NCBI RefSeq assembly: GCF_946892675.1
Contig: NZ_CAMPOV010000001.1
Coordinates: 2,702,033 to 2,766,032 of the forward strand
Source of the DNA: Arthrobacter sp. Marseille-P9274
GTDB lineage: Bacteria; Actinomycetota; Actinomycetes; Actinomycetales; Micrococcaceae
DNA length: 64,000 bases
Direction of reading: 5' to 3'
Shown here: positions 40,671 to 49,555 of the stretch, in pieces
Numbering within the stretch: position 1 is the stretch's first letter
How the letters are laid out: each line of letters starts with the position of its first letter
Position numbers and translations under genes: made by a program
Notes under the pieces: model-generated
The model's database searches: none
What the model was told of the DNA's origin: nothing
Seen by the model: the letters and a program-made list of their open reading frames with translations, nothing else

Positions 40671-41330
40671 CTACGGCGCAGGCCGCGCGATGCCAAAGCG
40701 CCCGGCGTCCTCCCACGTGTCCACGTCATCGGTAGCTGCGGCGGCCAGCGGGAACCGGGCCGCGGGCAGGTCCGCGATCAGCTTCCGGACCGAAAGTCCC
40801 TGCAGGTCGGCCGCGGTGAACCGGGCCAGTGCTTCCCGGAGCGCACGGCTGTCCGCGCAGCACGCCAGTGGCTGGATCCTTCCGCCGGCGTCCACGGGCA
40901 GCCACAGCCGCGCGGAGGGCGCGGCGGCGACGGCGTCCAGCAGCTGTTCGGGCAGCCGGCCGGCGGCGGGCATGTCGCAGGCGAGGATCAAGGTGAGGCC
41001 CGCCCCCCGCGGCCTCCCGCCGTCGTGCTCCTTTCCGCTTCCCTGGTCCAGCGCCGCGACGCCGGCCGCGATGCCGGCCGCCGGCCCGGCGAAGGGCGGG
41101 TCCTCCCGGGTCAAGACGGCCTCCGGAGCGCCCGCGCCGCGGCGGAAGGTCGCCAGCTCGCCGGCTAGCTCCCCGGGGCCGACCACGGCGATCCGCTGGG
41201 CGCGGCAGACGGCTTCCAGGGTCCGCAGCAGCAGCGATTTCCCTTCCAGCCGCAGCAGGGCCTTCGGCGTGCCGGACAGGCGCGAGGATCTGCCGCCGGC
41301 CAGGATGACGGCGTCGAAGGTACGATCCAT
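40671..41330 (-). CDS. mobA: Molybdenum cofactor guanylyltransferase
   Basis: Adds GMP to molybdopterin to form MGD. The 219-residue protein starts MDRTFDAVILAGGRSSRLSG, the nucleotidyltransferase motif LAGGxSxR with K23 in TPKALL. It also has the metal-binding LACDMPAAG and a later WLPVDAGGRIQPLACCADS. The ATG shares its first base with the stop of the upstream HNH gene (TGATG). A variable loop at residues about 85-105 is Gly/Asp-rich. Confidence 0.92.
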   Translation of the reverse strand: MDRTFDAVILAGGRSSRLSGTPKALLRLEGKSLLLRTLEAVCRAQRIAVVGPGELAGELATFRRGAGAPEAVLTREDPPFAGPAAGIAAGVAALDQGSGKEHDGGRPRGAGLTLILACDMPAAGRLPEQLLDAVAAAPSARLWLPVDAGGRIQPLACCADSRALREALARFTAADLQGLSVRKLIADLPAARFPLAAAATDDVDTWEDAGRFGIARPAP

Positions 41331-41830
41331 CAGGCCGCCGGATTGCGGTCCAGGAACTCGCTCCAGGCCGGGGCGGGCCGGTCGAGTTCGCGGATCCGCC
41401 AATGAGTGCCGTGGGGTGCGCGGGGAACGATCCGCAGGTGCCAGCCCAGCTGGTTCAGGGTGCGGTCCCCCTTGGCGTTGTTGCACCGCAGGCAGCAGGC
41501 CACCAGGTTCTCCCAACTGTCCTCGCCGCCGCGCGAACGCGGCTTGACATGGTCCACCGTGTTGGCGGTCTTGCCGCAGTAGGCGCATAGGTAGCCGTCC
41601 CGGCGCAGCACGCCGCGGCGGGTGACCGTGGTGTCCTGCCGGTACGGGATCTTGATGTAGCGGTTGAGCAGGATCACGGAGGGACGGCCCAGGATGTCAT
41701 TCGGCCCGACCACCGGATCCCCGTCCTCGGCGATGACGCTCGCTTTGCCAGTGAGCACAAGGAGCAACGCCCGGCGGAAGGTCACTACCGCCAGCGGCTC
41801 ATATCCAGCGTTCAGAACGAGTGTGCGCAT
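41330..41830 (-). CDS. HNH endonuclease family protein
   Basis: A 166-residue protein with an N-terminal segment MRTLVLNAGYEPLAVVTFRRAL conserved in a large actinobacterial family. Its HNH domain has zinc cysteine pairs and the active DH: CAYCGKTANTVDHVKPRSRGG and CCLRCNNAKGDRT. ATG 41830 was chosen because the family begins here and AGGAA precedes it; a longer in-frame start at 41890 would add 20 atypical residues. The stop overlaps mobA by one base. Its real role is unknown; the family is widespread and usually not part of a restriction system. Confidence 0.88.
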   Translation of the reverse strand: MRTLVLNAGYEPLAVVTFRRALLLVLTGKASVIAEDGDPVVGPNDILGRPSVILLNRYIKIPYRQDTTVTRRGVLRRDGYLCAYCGKTANTVDHVKPRSRGGEDSWENLVACCLRCNNAKGDRTLNQLGWHLRIVPRAPHGTHWRIRELDRPAPAWSEFLDRNPAA

Positions 41831-42020
41831 TGCACATTCCTGTTCGTCCGACCACGTCCGGTCAGCGGGATCACTGCTGTGCCCGGCCATGATGATTCGT
41901 CACCGACAAGAGTTAGAGTAAGCGCAATTCGCGGCGCTGCGCTAATTCTTTTGGCTGCCGGACCGGCGACGCGGCTCCCGGGCCGCCGCTTAAACCTTCT
42001 GTCCCCTACCGATTTACAAG

Positions 42021-42050
42021 GGAACGCCGCACCTTGGGGTGCGGCGTTCC
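42021..42050. terminator. Perfect 13-bp stem terminator
   Basis: GGAACGCCGCACC (42021-42033) and GGTGCGGCGTTCC (42038-42050) pair fully around TTGG and are followed by TTTGTT. It most likely ends the minus-strand transcript of the NlpC/P60 gene; it is also a good plus-strand terminator. Confidence 0.85.
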
Positions 42051-42106
42051 TTTGTTCGTGACGGCCGGCCGGGATGCTGTGCGAACCGGCCGGCTCACGG
42101 TGATGC

Positions 42107-42880
42107 TTAGGCGCTGGGGCGGATGAAGACCGGGCCCGAGCCGATGTAGGCGTCGGCGAGGGTGGTGGTGTATCCGGTCCAGCCGCCGTGGATGGCCTGG
42201 CCGTTACCCACGTAGATGGCGATGTGGGGAACGCCGGCTCCGGCGTCGTCGTAGTAGATCATGTCGCCCGGCTGGGGCGTGGAGACCTGGGTGCCGTAGG
42301 CGAAGAACTGGGCCGGGGCGAGGTCACCGACGGAGATACCGGCGGAGCGCAGGGCGTTCTCGACCATCGCGGTGCAGTCCTGGGAGACGCCGATCTGGCT
42401 GTAGGCGGAGGCGACCAGTGCGGCACCGATGCCGCTGGCGGCAACGTCGGCCTTGGGAGCCTTGGCGGCCTTCTCTTCTGTCTTGGGGGCCGGGGCTTCC
42501 GCGGCGGGCGCCTCTTCGGCGGGCGCAACCTCTTCGGACACAGCTTCAACGACCGGCTCCGGCTCCTCCACCGGTGCCGGCGTGGAGCTGATGCTCGGGC
42601 GGTCGAACTCGATGTCGGCAGCGTTGGAGGCCTGGACGGCCTCGACCTGGATGCGGGACGGAGCCGCGGCTGCTGCCTGGACGGAGGCGTCGCGCTGGAT
42701 CGCGGTGGCCTGGGCGGGAACGCCGACGGTCAGGACCAAGCCGGACGCAGCTGCGATGACGGCAGCCTGGCGGCCCATGGAACCGGCGTTCGAGGAAACA
42801 GCCTTGGAGATCGTCTCCAACGGGCTGGTGCGCACGGGGACGGCACGATGGCGACCCGTGACTGAAGTGTTCTTAGACAC
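42107..42880 (-). CDS. Secreted NlpC/P60 peptidoglycan endopeptidase
   Basis: A 257-residue cell-wall hydrolase. The N-terminus has a basic stretch followed by a hydrophobic signal segment (AAVIAAASGLVLTVGVPAQATA). A low-complexity Pro/Ala/Glu linker of about 60 residues follows. The C-terminal NlpC/P60 domain has catalytic C169 in SQDCTAMVENAL and H219 in GVPHIAIYVGNGQAIHGG. The start is a GTG at 42880 after GAGAGG, chosen because the sequence before it is the 3' end of a ydaO riboswitch. Expression is therefore probably lowered by c-di-AMP. Confidence 0.92.
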   Translation of the reverse strand: MSKNTSVTGRHRAVPVRTSPLETISKAVSSNAGSMGRQAAVIAAASGLVLTVGVPAQATAIQRDASVQAAAAAPSRIQVEAVQASNAADIEFDRPSISSTPAPVEEPEPVVEAVSEEVAPAEEAPAAEAPAPKTEEKAAKAPKADVAASGIGAALVASAYSQIGVSQDCTAMVENALRSAGISVGDLAPAQFFAYGTQVSTPQPGDMIYYDDAGAGVPHIAIYVGNGQAIHGGWTGYTTTLADAYIGSGPVFIRPSA

Positions 42881-42890
42881 GATCAATACC

Positions 42891-43040
42891 TCTCCCCATG
42901 CCTGCGAGGTGAGCTGTCGGGTTCGGATGGGAGTCATCCGGCCATGGGAATTCCGTCAACAATCCGGAATGGCCCAAAACTTAACCCCAAGGGTTTCAAC
43001 TGAAACCCACAAAGTGGTTCCCCCGCCCCTGCCATGCGAA
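42891..43040 (-). ncRNA. ydaO-type (c-di-AMP) riboswitch before the NlpC/P60 gene
   Basis: On the minus strand the leader contains the conserved blocks GGGGGAACCA, CTTGGGGTTAAG, ATCCGAACCCGACAGCTCAC and CTCGCAGGC, ending in GGGGAGAGG just before the GTG start. These blocks and their order match the ydaO/yuaA riboswitch that senses c-di-AMP and commonly precedes actinobacterial wall hydrolases. Outer boundaries are approximate. The rest of 43041-43410 is AT-richer promoter DNA without a gene. Confidence 0.85.
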
Positions 43041-43410
43041 TGTTTATGCGAACGGACCCCGGTCGGTGGCAGAGCTCGGCAATCCATCCGGAGGCACCAA
43101 ATCATGTCTGCGATTTGGCACGAGTTAGAGAATATACGATCCCCGGAGATAAGTCACATTCAGATCACAACGCGGCGACGGAACGATCACGACAGGCTCC
43201 ATCCCACACCGGAACGTTTCATCAGACGTCCGGAAAATGCGGGAACAATCGATCAAAAGTGAATTGCGCCACAGTTGTCGGCGGGCGGCAAAACCTCGGA
43301 GGAATGCCGACGGAACCAGCTGTGCAGCACAGATTAAACACCGAAGCGCAAAGGCTTGGTTTTACTGCCGATAATGGGCTAACGCCCTATCCCGCGCCCC
43401 GGACAATGGC

Positions 43411-44199
43411 TTAGAGCCAGCCCTTCGGATCCACCATGTCCCCATTCACGACAACTTCGAAATGGAGGTGGCAGCCGGTGGAATTCCCCGTGGTGCCGCT
43501 TTGGGCGAGGAGGTCGCCGCGGGAGACCTTGTCGCCGGTCTTGGCGCTGATGCTGGTGAGGTGGTTGTAGGTGGTCTTCAGGCCGTTGCCATGGTCTACC
43601 ACGACGCGGTTTCCGTAGCCGCCGGCCCAGCCGGCTTCCGTCACGGTGCCGCCCGCGGCGGAGTAGACCGGGCTGCCGCAGGCTGCCCCGTAGTCCTGGC
43701 CGGTGTGCATTTCCCCGGCGTAGCCGGTAACGGGGTTGACCCGGAAGCCGAACGGCGAGGTCATCTTCATGCTGTCCATCGGCTGCGAGAGCGTCCCCTC
43801 GCTACCGATCGGTTTGGCGTCCTCCCCGGCGGCGACCATGACCTGCTCGAGCTTCGCGTCCGGGTCGAACGTGCTGCTCAGGCCGGTCCGCTGGAACTGC
43901 AGTTCAACCCCGGCCGCTGCGGTCACCGGCTGTCCGGAAACCGCGACGGCGCCCGTTCCGGCGGCTTCGGCGACGTCCGGGCCCGGGGTGGCATTGCCGG
44001 CTGTCGTCGGCAACAGAATGGTCAGCGCCAGGCCTGAGGCGGCGGCGGCAACGGCGGCCTTGTGGCCGGCACCACGGACCGATGACTTCGATGATGCTGC
44101 AACCTCGGCGCGGCGGCGGCCGGTGGCTGCGGTGCGAGGCCGCCGGACCGGTACGGGGGCGGCCGAACGGCGCCGTCCCGTTGCTCTTAGTTCTGACAA
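43411..44199 (-). CDS. Secreted M23 (LytM/lysostaphin-type) metallopeptidase
   Basis: A 262-residue peptidoglycan endopeptidase. A basic Arg-rich N-terminus precedes a signal-like helix (AVAAAASGLALTILLPTTAG). A linker follows, then the peptidase M23 domain at residues about 150-262 with zinc ligands in MHTGQDYGAACG and GCHLHFEVVVNG, and the motif GNRVVVDHGNGLKTTYNHL. Translation is assigned to a TTG at 44199, preceded by GAGAGGGAAGACTG; the sequence upstream is a riboswitch. It is adjacent to, and probably under the same signal as, the NlpC/P60 gene. Confidence 0.9.
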   Translation of the reverse strand: MSELRATGRRRSAAPVPVRRPRTAATGRRRAEVAASSKSSVRGAGHKAAVAAAASGLALTILLPTTAGNATPGPDVAEAAGTGAVAVSGQPVTAAAGVELQFQRTGLSSTFDPDAKLEQVMVAAGEDAKPIGSEGTLSQPMDSMKMTSPFGFRVNPVTGYAGEMHTGQDYGAACGSPVYSAAGGTVTEAGWAGGYGNRVVVDHGNGLKTTYNHLTSISAKTGDKVSRGDLLAQSGTTGNSTGCHLHFEVVVNGDMVDPKGWL

Positions 44200-44202
44200 C
44201 AG

Positions 44203-44375
44203 TCTTCCCTCTCCTGGAAGCCTGCGAAGTTAGCTGTCGGGTTCGAGTAGAAGAAACTCGGCCTCGCTGGGCATGCGGCATCAGCGGATAAACCGGCAGG
44301 TGCCGAACACAAACGAGGCTTCACCCCAAGGCAGCTGAACGGCGCTGCCGGTAGTGGGTCCTCCGCCCCTGTCGG
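44203..44375 (-). ncRNA. ydaO-type (c-di-AMP) riboswitch before the M23 gene
   Basis: The minus-strand leader shows GGGGCGGAGGACCCAC, CCTTGGGGTGAAGCCTC, CTCGAACCCGACAGCTAAC and TTCGCAGGC, followed by GGAGAGGG at the ribosome site. This is an even closer match to the ydaO consensus than the first copy. Boundaries are approximate. Confidence 0.88.
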
Positions 44376-44474
44376 ATTCAGACGCTGGTCCGCCGACAGG
44401 GTTCGGCTGCGGATCAGGTAACGCCAATGCATCGGCGCCAAGCAACAACTATAGGGGCAGAAAGCTCTAAGTGA

Positions 44475-44510
44475 TAAATCCGTTATCCAAGCTTGTGGAT
44501 AACGGATTTA
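44475..44510. terminator. AT-rich hairpin after ideR with a DnaA-box sequence
   Basis: TAAATCCGTTATCCA (44475-44489) pairs with TGGATAACGGATTTA (44496-44510) around a 6-nt loop, about 30 bp beyond the ideR stop. The right arm plus loop contains TGTGGATAA (44494-44502), the exact complement of the classic DnaA box TTATCCACA. Confidence 0.6.
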
Positions 44511-44538
44511 AACGTTGCTGGCTAGGGCGAAGGCCGGC

Positions 44539-45234
44539 TTAGCTCAGGGATACAAAGATGTGCGCCGCGACTTCCGGGGGAAGTTCGAGGGCTCCCTCGA
44601 TGCCCGGCACACGAACCGAAATGTACTCTCCTACCGTGGCCAACTGCAGTTCGGCGCCCGGCTTGAGTCCGCCTTCCTCCAACTGCAGCAGCAGCTCCGG
44701 GTCGACTTGGATCGGCTCGGCCAGCCGGACGATGACCACGCGCTGCTCCGCCGAGTAGCCGCGCATGGCCTCGCTGAGGTTCACCATGCCGGTGGCAAAT
44801 TCGGCGGCGGGCTCCCCGCCGAGGGCCTCGAGGCCTGGGATCGGGTTGCCGTAGGGCGATTCCTTCGGCCGGCCCAGGAGCTCGTAGAGACGCTGTTCGA
44901 CCCGCTCGCTCATCACGTGTTCCCAGCGGCAGGCTTCGTCGTGCACGTAGGCCCACTCCAGTCCGATCACGTCTGCGAGCAGGCGCTCGGCCAGCCGGTG
45001 CTTCCGCATGACCTCGACCGCCCGCTGGCGCCCGTGCTCGGTCAGCTCCAGGTGGCGGTCGTCCGAGACCACCACAAGGCCGTCCCGTTCCATCCGGCCG
45101 ATGGTCTGCGAAACGGTGGGACCCGAGTGGCGCAGCCGCTCGGCGATGCGTGCCCGAAGGGCTACGATGTTCTCCTCTTCCAGCTCGAGAATCGTCCGCA
45201 GATACATCTCGGTGGTGTCGATGAGATCAGTCAC
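44539..45234 (-). CDS. ideR: Iron-dependent repressor of the DtxR/IdeR family
   Basis: A 231-residue Fe(II)-dependent repressor of iron uptake genes. The N-terminal winged helix has LRARIAERL and SGPTVSQTIGRMERDGLV. Metal residues fall on the same numbers as in DtxR: primary M10, C102, E105, H106 and ancillary H79, E83, H98 (KHRLAERLL; VHDEACRWEHVM). A C-terminal SH3-like FeoA domain covers about 150-230. The GTG start at 45234 follows GAGGAGC at longer than usual distance. A DtxR-type iron box occurs at the right end of the window (63960). It diverges from serC. Confidence 0.93.
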   Translation of the reverse strand: MTDLIDTTEMYLRTILELEEENIVALRARIAERLRHSGPTVSQTIGRMERDGLVVVSDDRHLELTEHGRQRAVEVMRKHRLAERLLADVIGLEWAYVHDEACRWEHVMSERVEQRLYELLGRPKESPYGNPIPGLEALGGEPAAEFATGMVNLSEAMRGYSAEQRVVIVRLAEPIQVDPELLLQLEEGGLKPGAELQLATVGEYISVRVPGIEGALELPPEVAAHIFVSLS

Positions 45235-45442
45235 TTATTTCTTGCTCCTCGGCGCAGATGGCGGGAATCCGCTTCTCAAACCGACGCACCGGCGTCGTTG
45301 TCCCACAGTCCAGATTAGCCTGTTTGCCGCACTGGACAGTCAACCGGGTCCCGCCTCGCGCGCGTCCCCGGTTCCAGACTGCGCGACTGGCGCCCGGTAG
45401 TTAACAGTTAACGGGCCGGCCGAAGGGTACGGCAGAATATAG

Positions 45443-46630
<1,188 letters not shown>

Positions 46631-46643
46631 CGCCGTCCGCACC

Positions 46644-46683
46644 AACGGCTGAAGCGCACCGGCAACGGGGCGCTTCAGCCGTT
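46644..46683. terminator. Bidirectional terminator between serC and an MFS gene
   Basis: AACGGCTGAAGCGC (46644-46657) pairs with GCGCTTCAGCCGTT (46670-46683). It lies 13 bp after serC and reaches the stop codon of the convergent MFS gene. Confidence 0.8.
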
Positions 46684-47969
46684 TAAGGGCCGCGCTGCGA
46701 GCCGCTGCGCTGGGGCAGGTACACGATGCGCACCCGACGCCCGGCCGCCCTGTCATACGCGAAGCGCAGCCGCCGCGCACGCCAGGCCCAGACCAGCCCG
46801 ATCAAGGCCGCGACGACGCCGGAGATCGCGGCGACGCCGAGCCCCCACCGGGGCCCGCAAAGGTTGGAGACCAGGCCGACGAACGGCGCCCCCAGCGGCG
46901 TCCCGCCCATGAAGATGGCCATGTACAGCGCCATCACGCGGCCCCGCATCACGGGATCGGTTGTCGTCTGCACATAGGCGTTCGCGCTGGTCATGATGGT
47001 CAGCGACGAGACGCCGACCAGCACCAGGGCTGCCCCGAAGAGCCAGACGTTGGGCATCAGCGCGGCCGCGGTGCAGGTGACCGCGAAGAGCGCCGAGGCT
47101 CCGAAAACGTAGCGCAGCCGCGGCCGTTCGCGCCGGGCCGAGAGCAGGGCACCCGCCACGGAGCCGACGGCCATCACCGAGGACAGCAGGCCGAAATCGC
47201 CGGCGTGGCCGCCGAACTCGGTCCGCGCCATCCCCGCAATATAGATGGCGAAGTTCAGGCCGAACGTGCCGATGATGAAGATCGCCCACATCACCACCAC
47301 CAGGTCCGGCCGGTGGCGCACGTAGCGGAAGCCTTCGCGGATCTTGCCCTTGCCCTTCGGCGCCCGCGGCAGCACCCGCAGCTCGGAGCGGCGGATGGCC
47401 AGCAGCGCCGCGATGAGTGCGGCAAAGGTCGCCGCGTTGATCAGGAACACCCAGCCCGGTCCCACGGCCACGGTCAGGACGCCGGCCACGGCCGGGCCCA
47501 CCATCCGGGCCAGGTTGAAGGAGGTGCTGTTCAGCGCCACCGCGTTCGGCAGGAAGTCGTCGCGCACCAACTCGGAGACGAAGGTCTGCCGCGCCGGCGC
47601 GTCTACCGATGAGACGATGCCGAGGGCCAGGGCGAACGCGTAGACGTGCCAGAGTTCCGCCACCTCGGCGATGACCATCAGCCCCAGGCCCAGCCCCAGC
47701 AACGCCATGCTCAGCTGGGTGGCCATCAGGATCTTCCGCCGGTCGAACCGGTCCGCGATCAGACCGGACCAGGGAGCCATCAGCAGCTGCGGTCCCAGCT
47801 GCAGCGCCATCACGATGCCCATCGCGGCGGCGTCCTGGGCCGTCAGGATGTCATAGACCAGCCAGTCCTGCGCGGTCCGCTGCATCCACGTGCCGATGTT
47901 GGACACGATGGCGCCGACAAACCAGATCCGGTAGTTGAAGAACTGCAGGGATCGGAACATCGAGCTCAC
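46683..47969 (-). CDS. MFS transporter (MFS_3/EntS-like)
   Basis: A 428-residue permease with about twelve helices. The N-terminus FRSLQFFNYRIWFVGAIVSNIGTWMQRTAQDWLVYDIL and the loop LIADRFDRRKILMATQ are typical of the MFS_3 group, which includes enterobactin exporter EntS. SVDAPARQTFVSELV is another group signature. The substrate is unknown. It is 42 bp downstream of the DUF3027 gene on the same strand and may be cotranscribed with it. Confidence 0.9.
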   Translation of the reverse strand: MSSMFRSLQFFNYRIWFVGAIVSNIGTWMQRTAQDWLVYDILTAQDAAAMGIVMALQLGPQLLMAPWSGLIADRFDRRKILMATQLSMALLGLGLGLMVIAEVAELWHVYAFALALGIVSSVDAPARQTFVSELVRDDFLPNAVALNSTSFNLARMVGPAVAGVLTVAVGPGWVFLINAATFAALIAALLAIRRSELRVLPRAPKGKGKIREGFRYVRHRPDLVVVMWAIFIIGTFGLNFAIYIAGMARTEFGGHAGDFGLLSSVMAVGSVAGALLSARRERPRLRYVFGASALFAVTCTAAALMPNVWLFGAALVLVGVSSLTIMTSANAYVQTTTDPVMRGRVMALYMAIFMGGTPLGAPFVGLVSNLCGPRWGLGVAAISGVVAALIGLVWAWRARRLRFAYDRAAGRRVRIVYLPQRSGSQRGP

Positions 47970-48011
47970 TTTCCCTTCCTCCTGCAGGACTCATTTCGGA
48001 CGCCGAGGTGG

Positions 48012-48668
48012 CTATCCGTTGGCCTCCGGTGCCTCGTCGGCGGACCCGGCGGCGCCAGCCTCGCCATCGGGCTGTCCGGCCGCGGATTCGGAGCCATGCT
48101 CCGGCATTTCGGCGCTGTCCCCGGAGCGGCCTTCCGGCGCCTCCGGATCTTCTTCGCTAACGACGGCGGCGTCCGAAGTTTCGTCCGATCCGTCCTGCGC
48201 CATGGGTGCCGGAATCCCGGCGCTGCCCTCGGTGGAAGCCTCAGTGGAGGCCTCGGCATCGGTCGAGGCTTCCGCCGCTTCGGCTTCCCGAGCCTCCGCT
48301 GCTTCCTCCGGCCGGACGCGTTCAGACCACGGCACCCAGTCCGGCGCCAACAGCGACTGCCCGGAAGGCAGCAGCCCTACCTCGCACACGGTCACGTGCT
48401 TGCTCCGCGGAACCCGCGCCACCGAGGCGAACCACTGCCAGCCGCCGTATCCCGGGACCCGCGCTTCGAACCGATGCACCACCAGCCGCTCGCCCTCGGC
48501 CACCGCACTGACGTGCCGCCCTACCTGGTCGGCGGGGGCGATCTCCAGCACGCCCTGGCGTGCCCGCTCGATGGCTTCCGCCAGCACCGCGTCGAGCTTC
48601 GGCGCACGCTGGTAGACGCGCCGCCTGGGGGCGGGCGCGGCGGCTGTCTCCGGTTCGGGATTGGTCAT
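48012..48668 (-). CDS. DUF3027 family protein
   Basis: A 218-residue actinobacterial protein of unknown function. The conserved part is residues about 15-125 (RAPKLDAVLAEAIERARQGVLEIA; VGRHVSAVAEGERLVVHRFEARVPGYGGWQWFASVARV; LLPSGQSLLAPDWVPWSERV). The C-terminal 90 residues are a low-complexity, strongly acidic Glu/Ala/Ser tail. It lies 9 bp downstream of a cold-shock-domain gene, a pairing that I recall as common in Actinobacteria. Confidence 0.85.
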   Translation of the reverse strand: MTNPEPETAAAPAPRRRVYQRAPKLDAVLAEAIERARQGVLEIAPADQVGRHVSAVAEGERLVVHRFEARVPGYGGWQWFASVARVPRSKHVTVCEVGLLPSGQSLLAPDWVPWSERVRPEEAAEAREAEAAEASTDAEASTEASTEGSAGIPAPMAQDGSDETSDAAVVSEEDPEAPEGRSGDSAEMPEHGSESAAGQPDGEAGAAGSADEAPEANG

Positions 48669-48677
48669 GCTCGGAGA

Positions 48678-49061
48678 CTACGCGTCCAGGTCGTCGGCGA
48701 CACGGCGCAGCACCGCGGCGACCTTGGCGGCATGCGCCTTCTCCGGGTACCGGCCCTTGCGCAGCCCGTTGGAAATGGCATCGAGCAGTTTGATCAGGTC
48801 CTCGGTAATGACCGCCATGTCCTCGGCCGGCTTCCGCGTGGCCTTGGCAACCGACGGTTTGGCGTCAATGATCCGCACGGACAGCGCCTGCGCGCCGCGC
48901 CGGCCCTCGGCGATCCCGAACTCCATCCGGGTTCCGGCCTTGACCTCTTTCACCCCTGCGGGCAGGGCCGAGGCATGCAGGAAAACTTCCTGGCCTTCGT
49001 CCGTGGCCAGGAAGCCGAATCCCTTCTCAGTGTCGAACCACTTCACCTTGCCGATTGGCAC
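48678..49061 (-). CDS. Cold-shock-domain protein with C-terminal extension
   Basis: A 127-residue RNA-binding protein. Residues 1-68 are a cold-shock domain (GKVKWFDTEKGFGFLATDEGQEVFLHASAL) with the RNP1 core KGFGFL; RNP2 is reduced to VFLHAS. Residues about 70-127 form an extra helical region (DLIKLLDAISNGLRKGRYPEKAHAAKVAAVLRRVADDL). It is about twice the length of a classic CspA. The GTG start at 49061 follows GAGGTAGC. Confidence 0.9.
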   Translation of the reverse strand: MPIGKVKWFDTEKGFGFLATDEGQEVFLHASALPAGVKEVKAGTRMEFGIAEGRRGAQALSVRIIDAKPSVAKATRKPAEDMAVITEDLIKLLDAISNGLRKGRYPEKAHAAKVAAVLRRVADDLDA

Positions 49062-49256
49062 TTGAGCTACCTCGTTCTACGGTTTGATGCACCGGCTTCT
49101 CGCCCGGTGCTGCCTTGCTGCTCCGCCTGGGTTCCGGCCGCCGGCGCGCTATTGCACCGGCTCCGTCGCAGACGGGAAGTCCGTATCTAGATTAGCCTGT
49201 CCGGCTGCCCCTTCTGCGACTTTGCCGGCATCTTGTCCGCTGTTAGCGTTATGGGC

Positions 49257-49511
49257 ATGTCCGGCCACGCTCCCGTTCCCCCGCCCGGCGGCAGTTCCGA
49301 GGCCAGCAAGCTGCTCGTCACGGTAATCCTGCTGGCCGCCGTAATCTCCGCCGCCGGCATTGTGAGCCTCGCTGTCATCCTGATCGCAGCACTCTTCGGC
49401 GCCGAAACCTGGCCCGGCTTCGTGGGCATCGCCTGGGTCGGCTTCCCCGTCGCCTTCCTGCTGATGGGCGCCATGGTCATCCGCAACATCCGCCGCCGCC
49501 GCAGCCTCTGA
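49257..49511 (+). CDS. Small two-helix membrane protein
   Basis: An 84-residue unknown protein with two hydrophobic segments, about residues 20-45 and 52-74, and an Arg-rich C-terminus (IRNIRRRRSL). The start is uncertain between ATG 49251 and ATG 49257; no ribosome site is visible and it may be leaderless. It lies 44 bp before the helicase-associated gene and may share its transcript. Confidence 0.65.
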   Translation: MSGHAPVPPPGGSSEASKLLVTVILLAAVISAAGIVSLAVILIAALFGAETWPGFVGIAWVGFPVAFLLMGAMVIRNIRRRRSL

Positions 49512-49555
49512 CGCACCGGCGGCCCCCGGAGCCTGCTGCGGGTACCGTTAAGACG

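Noticed and set aside
41330..41830. HNH gene as part of a restriction or defence system
   Set aside because: No methylase, specificity or other defence gene is adjacent; this HNH family is widespread in Actinobacteria and lies in a molybdenum operon.
43034..43414. 126-residue plus-strand open frame beside the ydaO riboswitch
   Set aside because: It crosses the promoter and leader of the NlpC/P60 gene, has no ribosome site and shows no family features.
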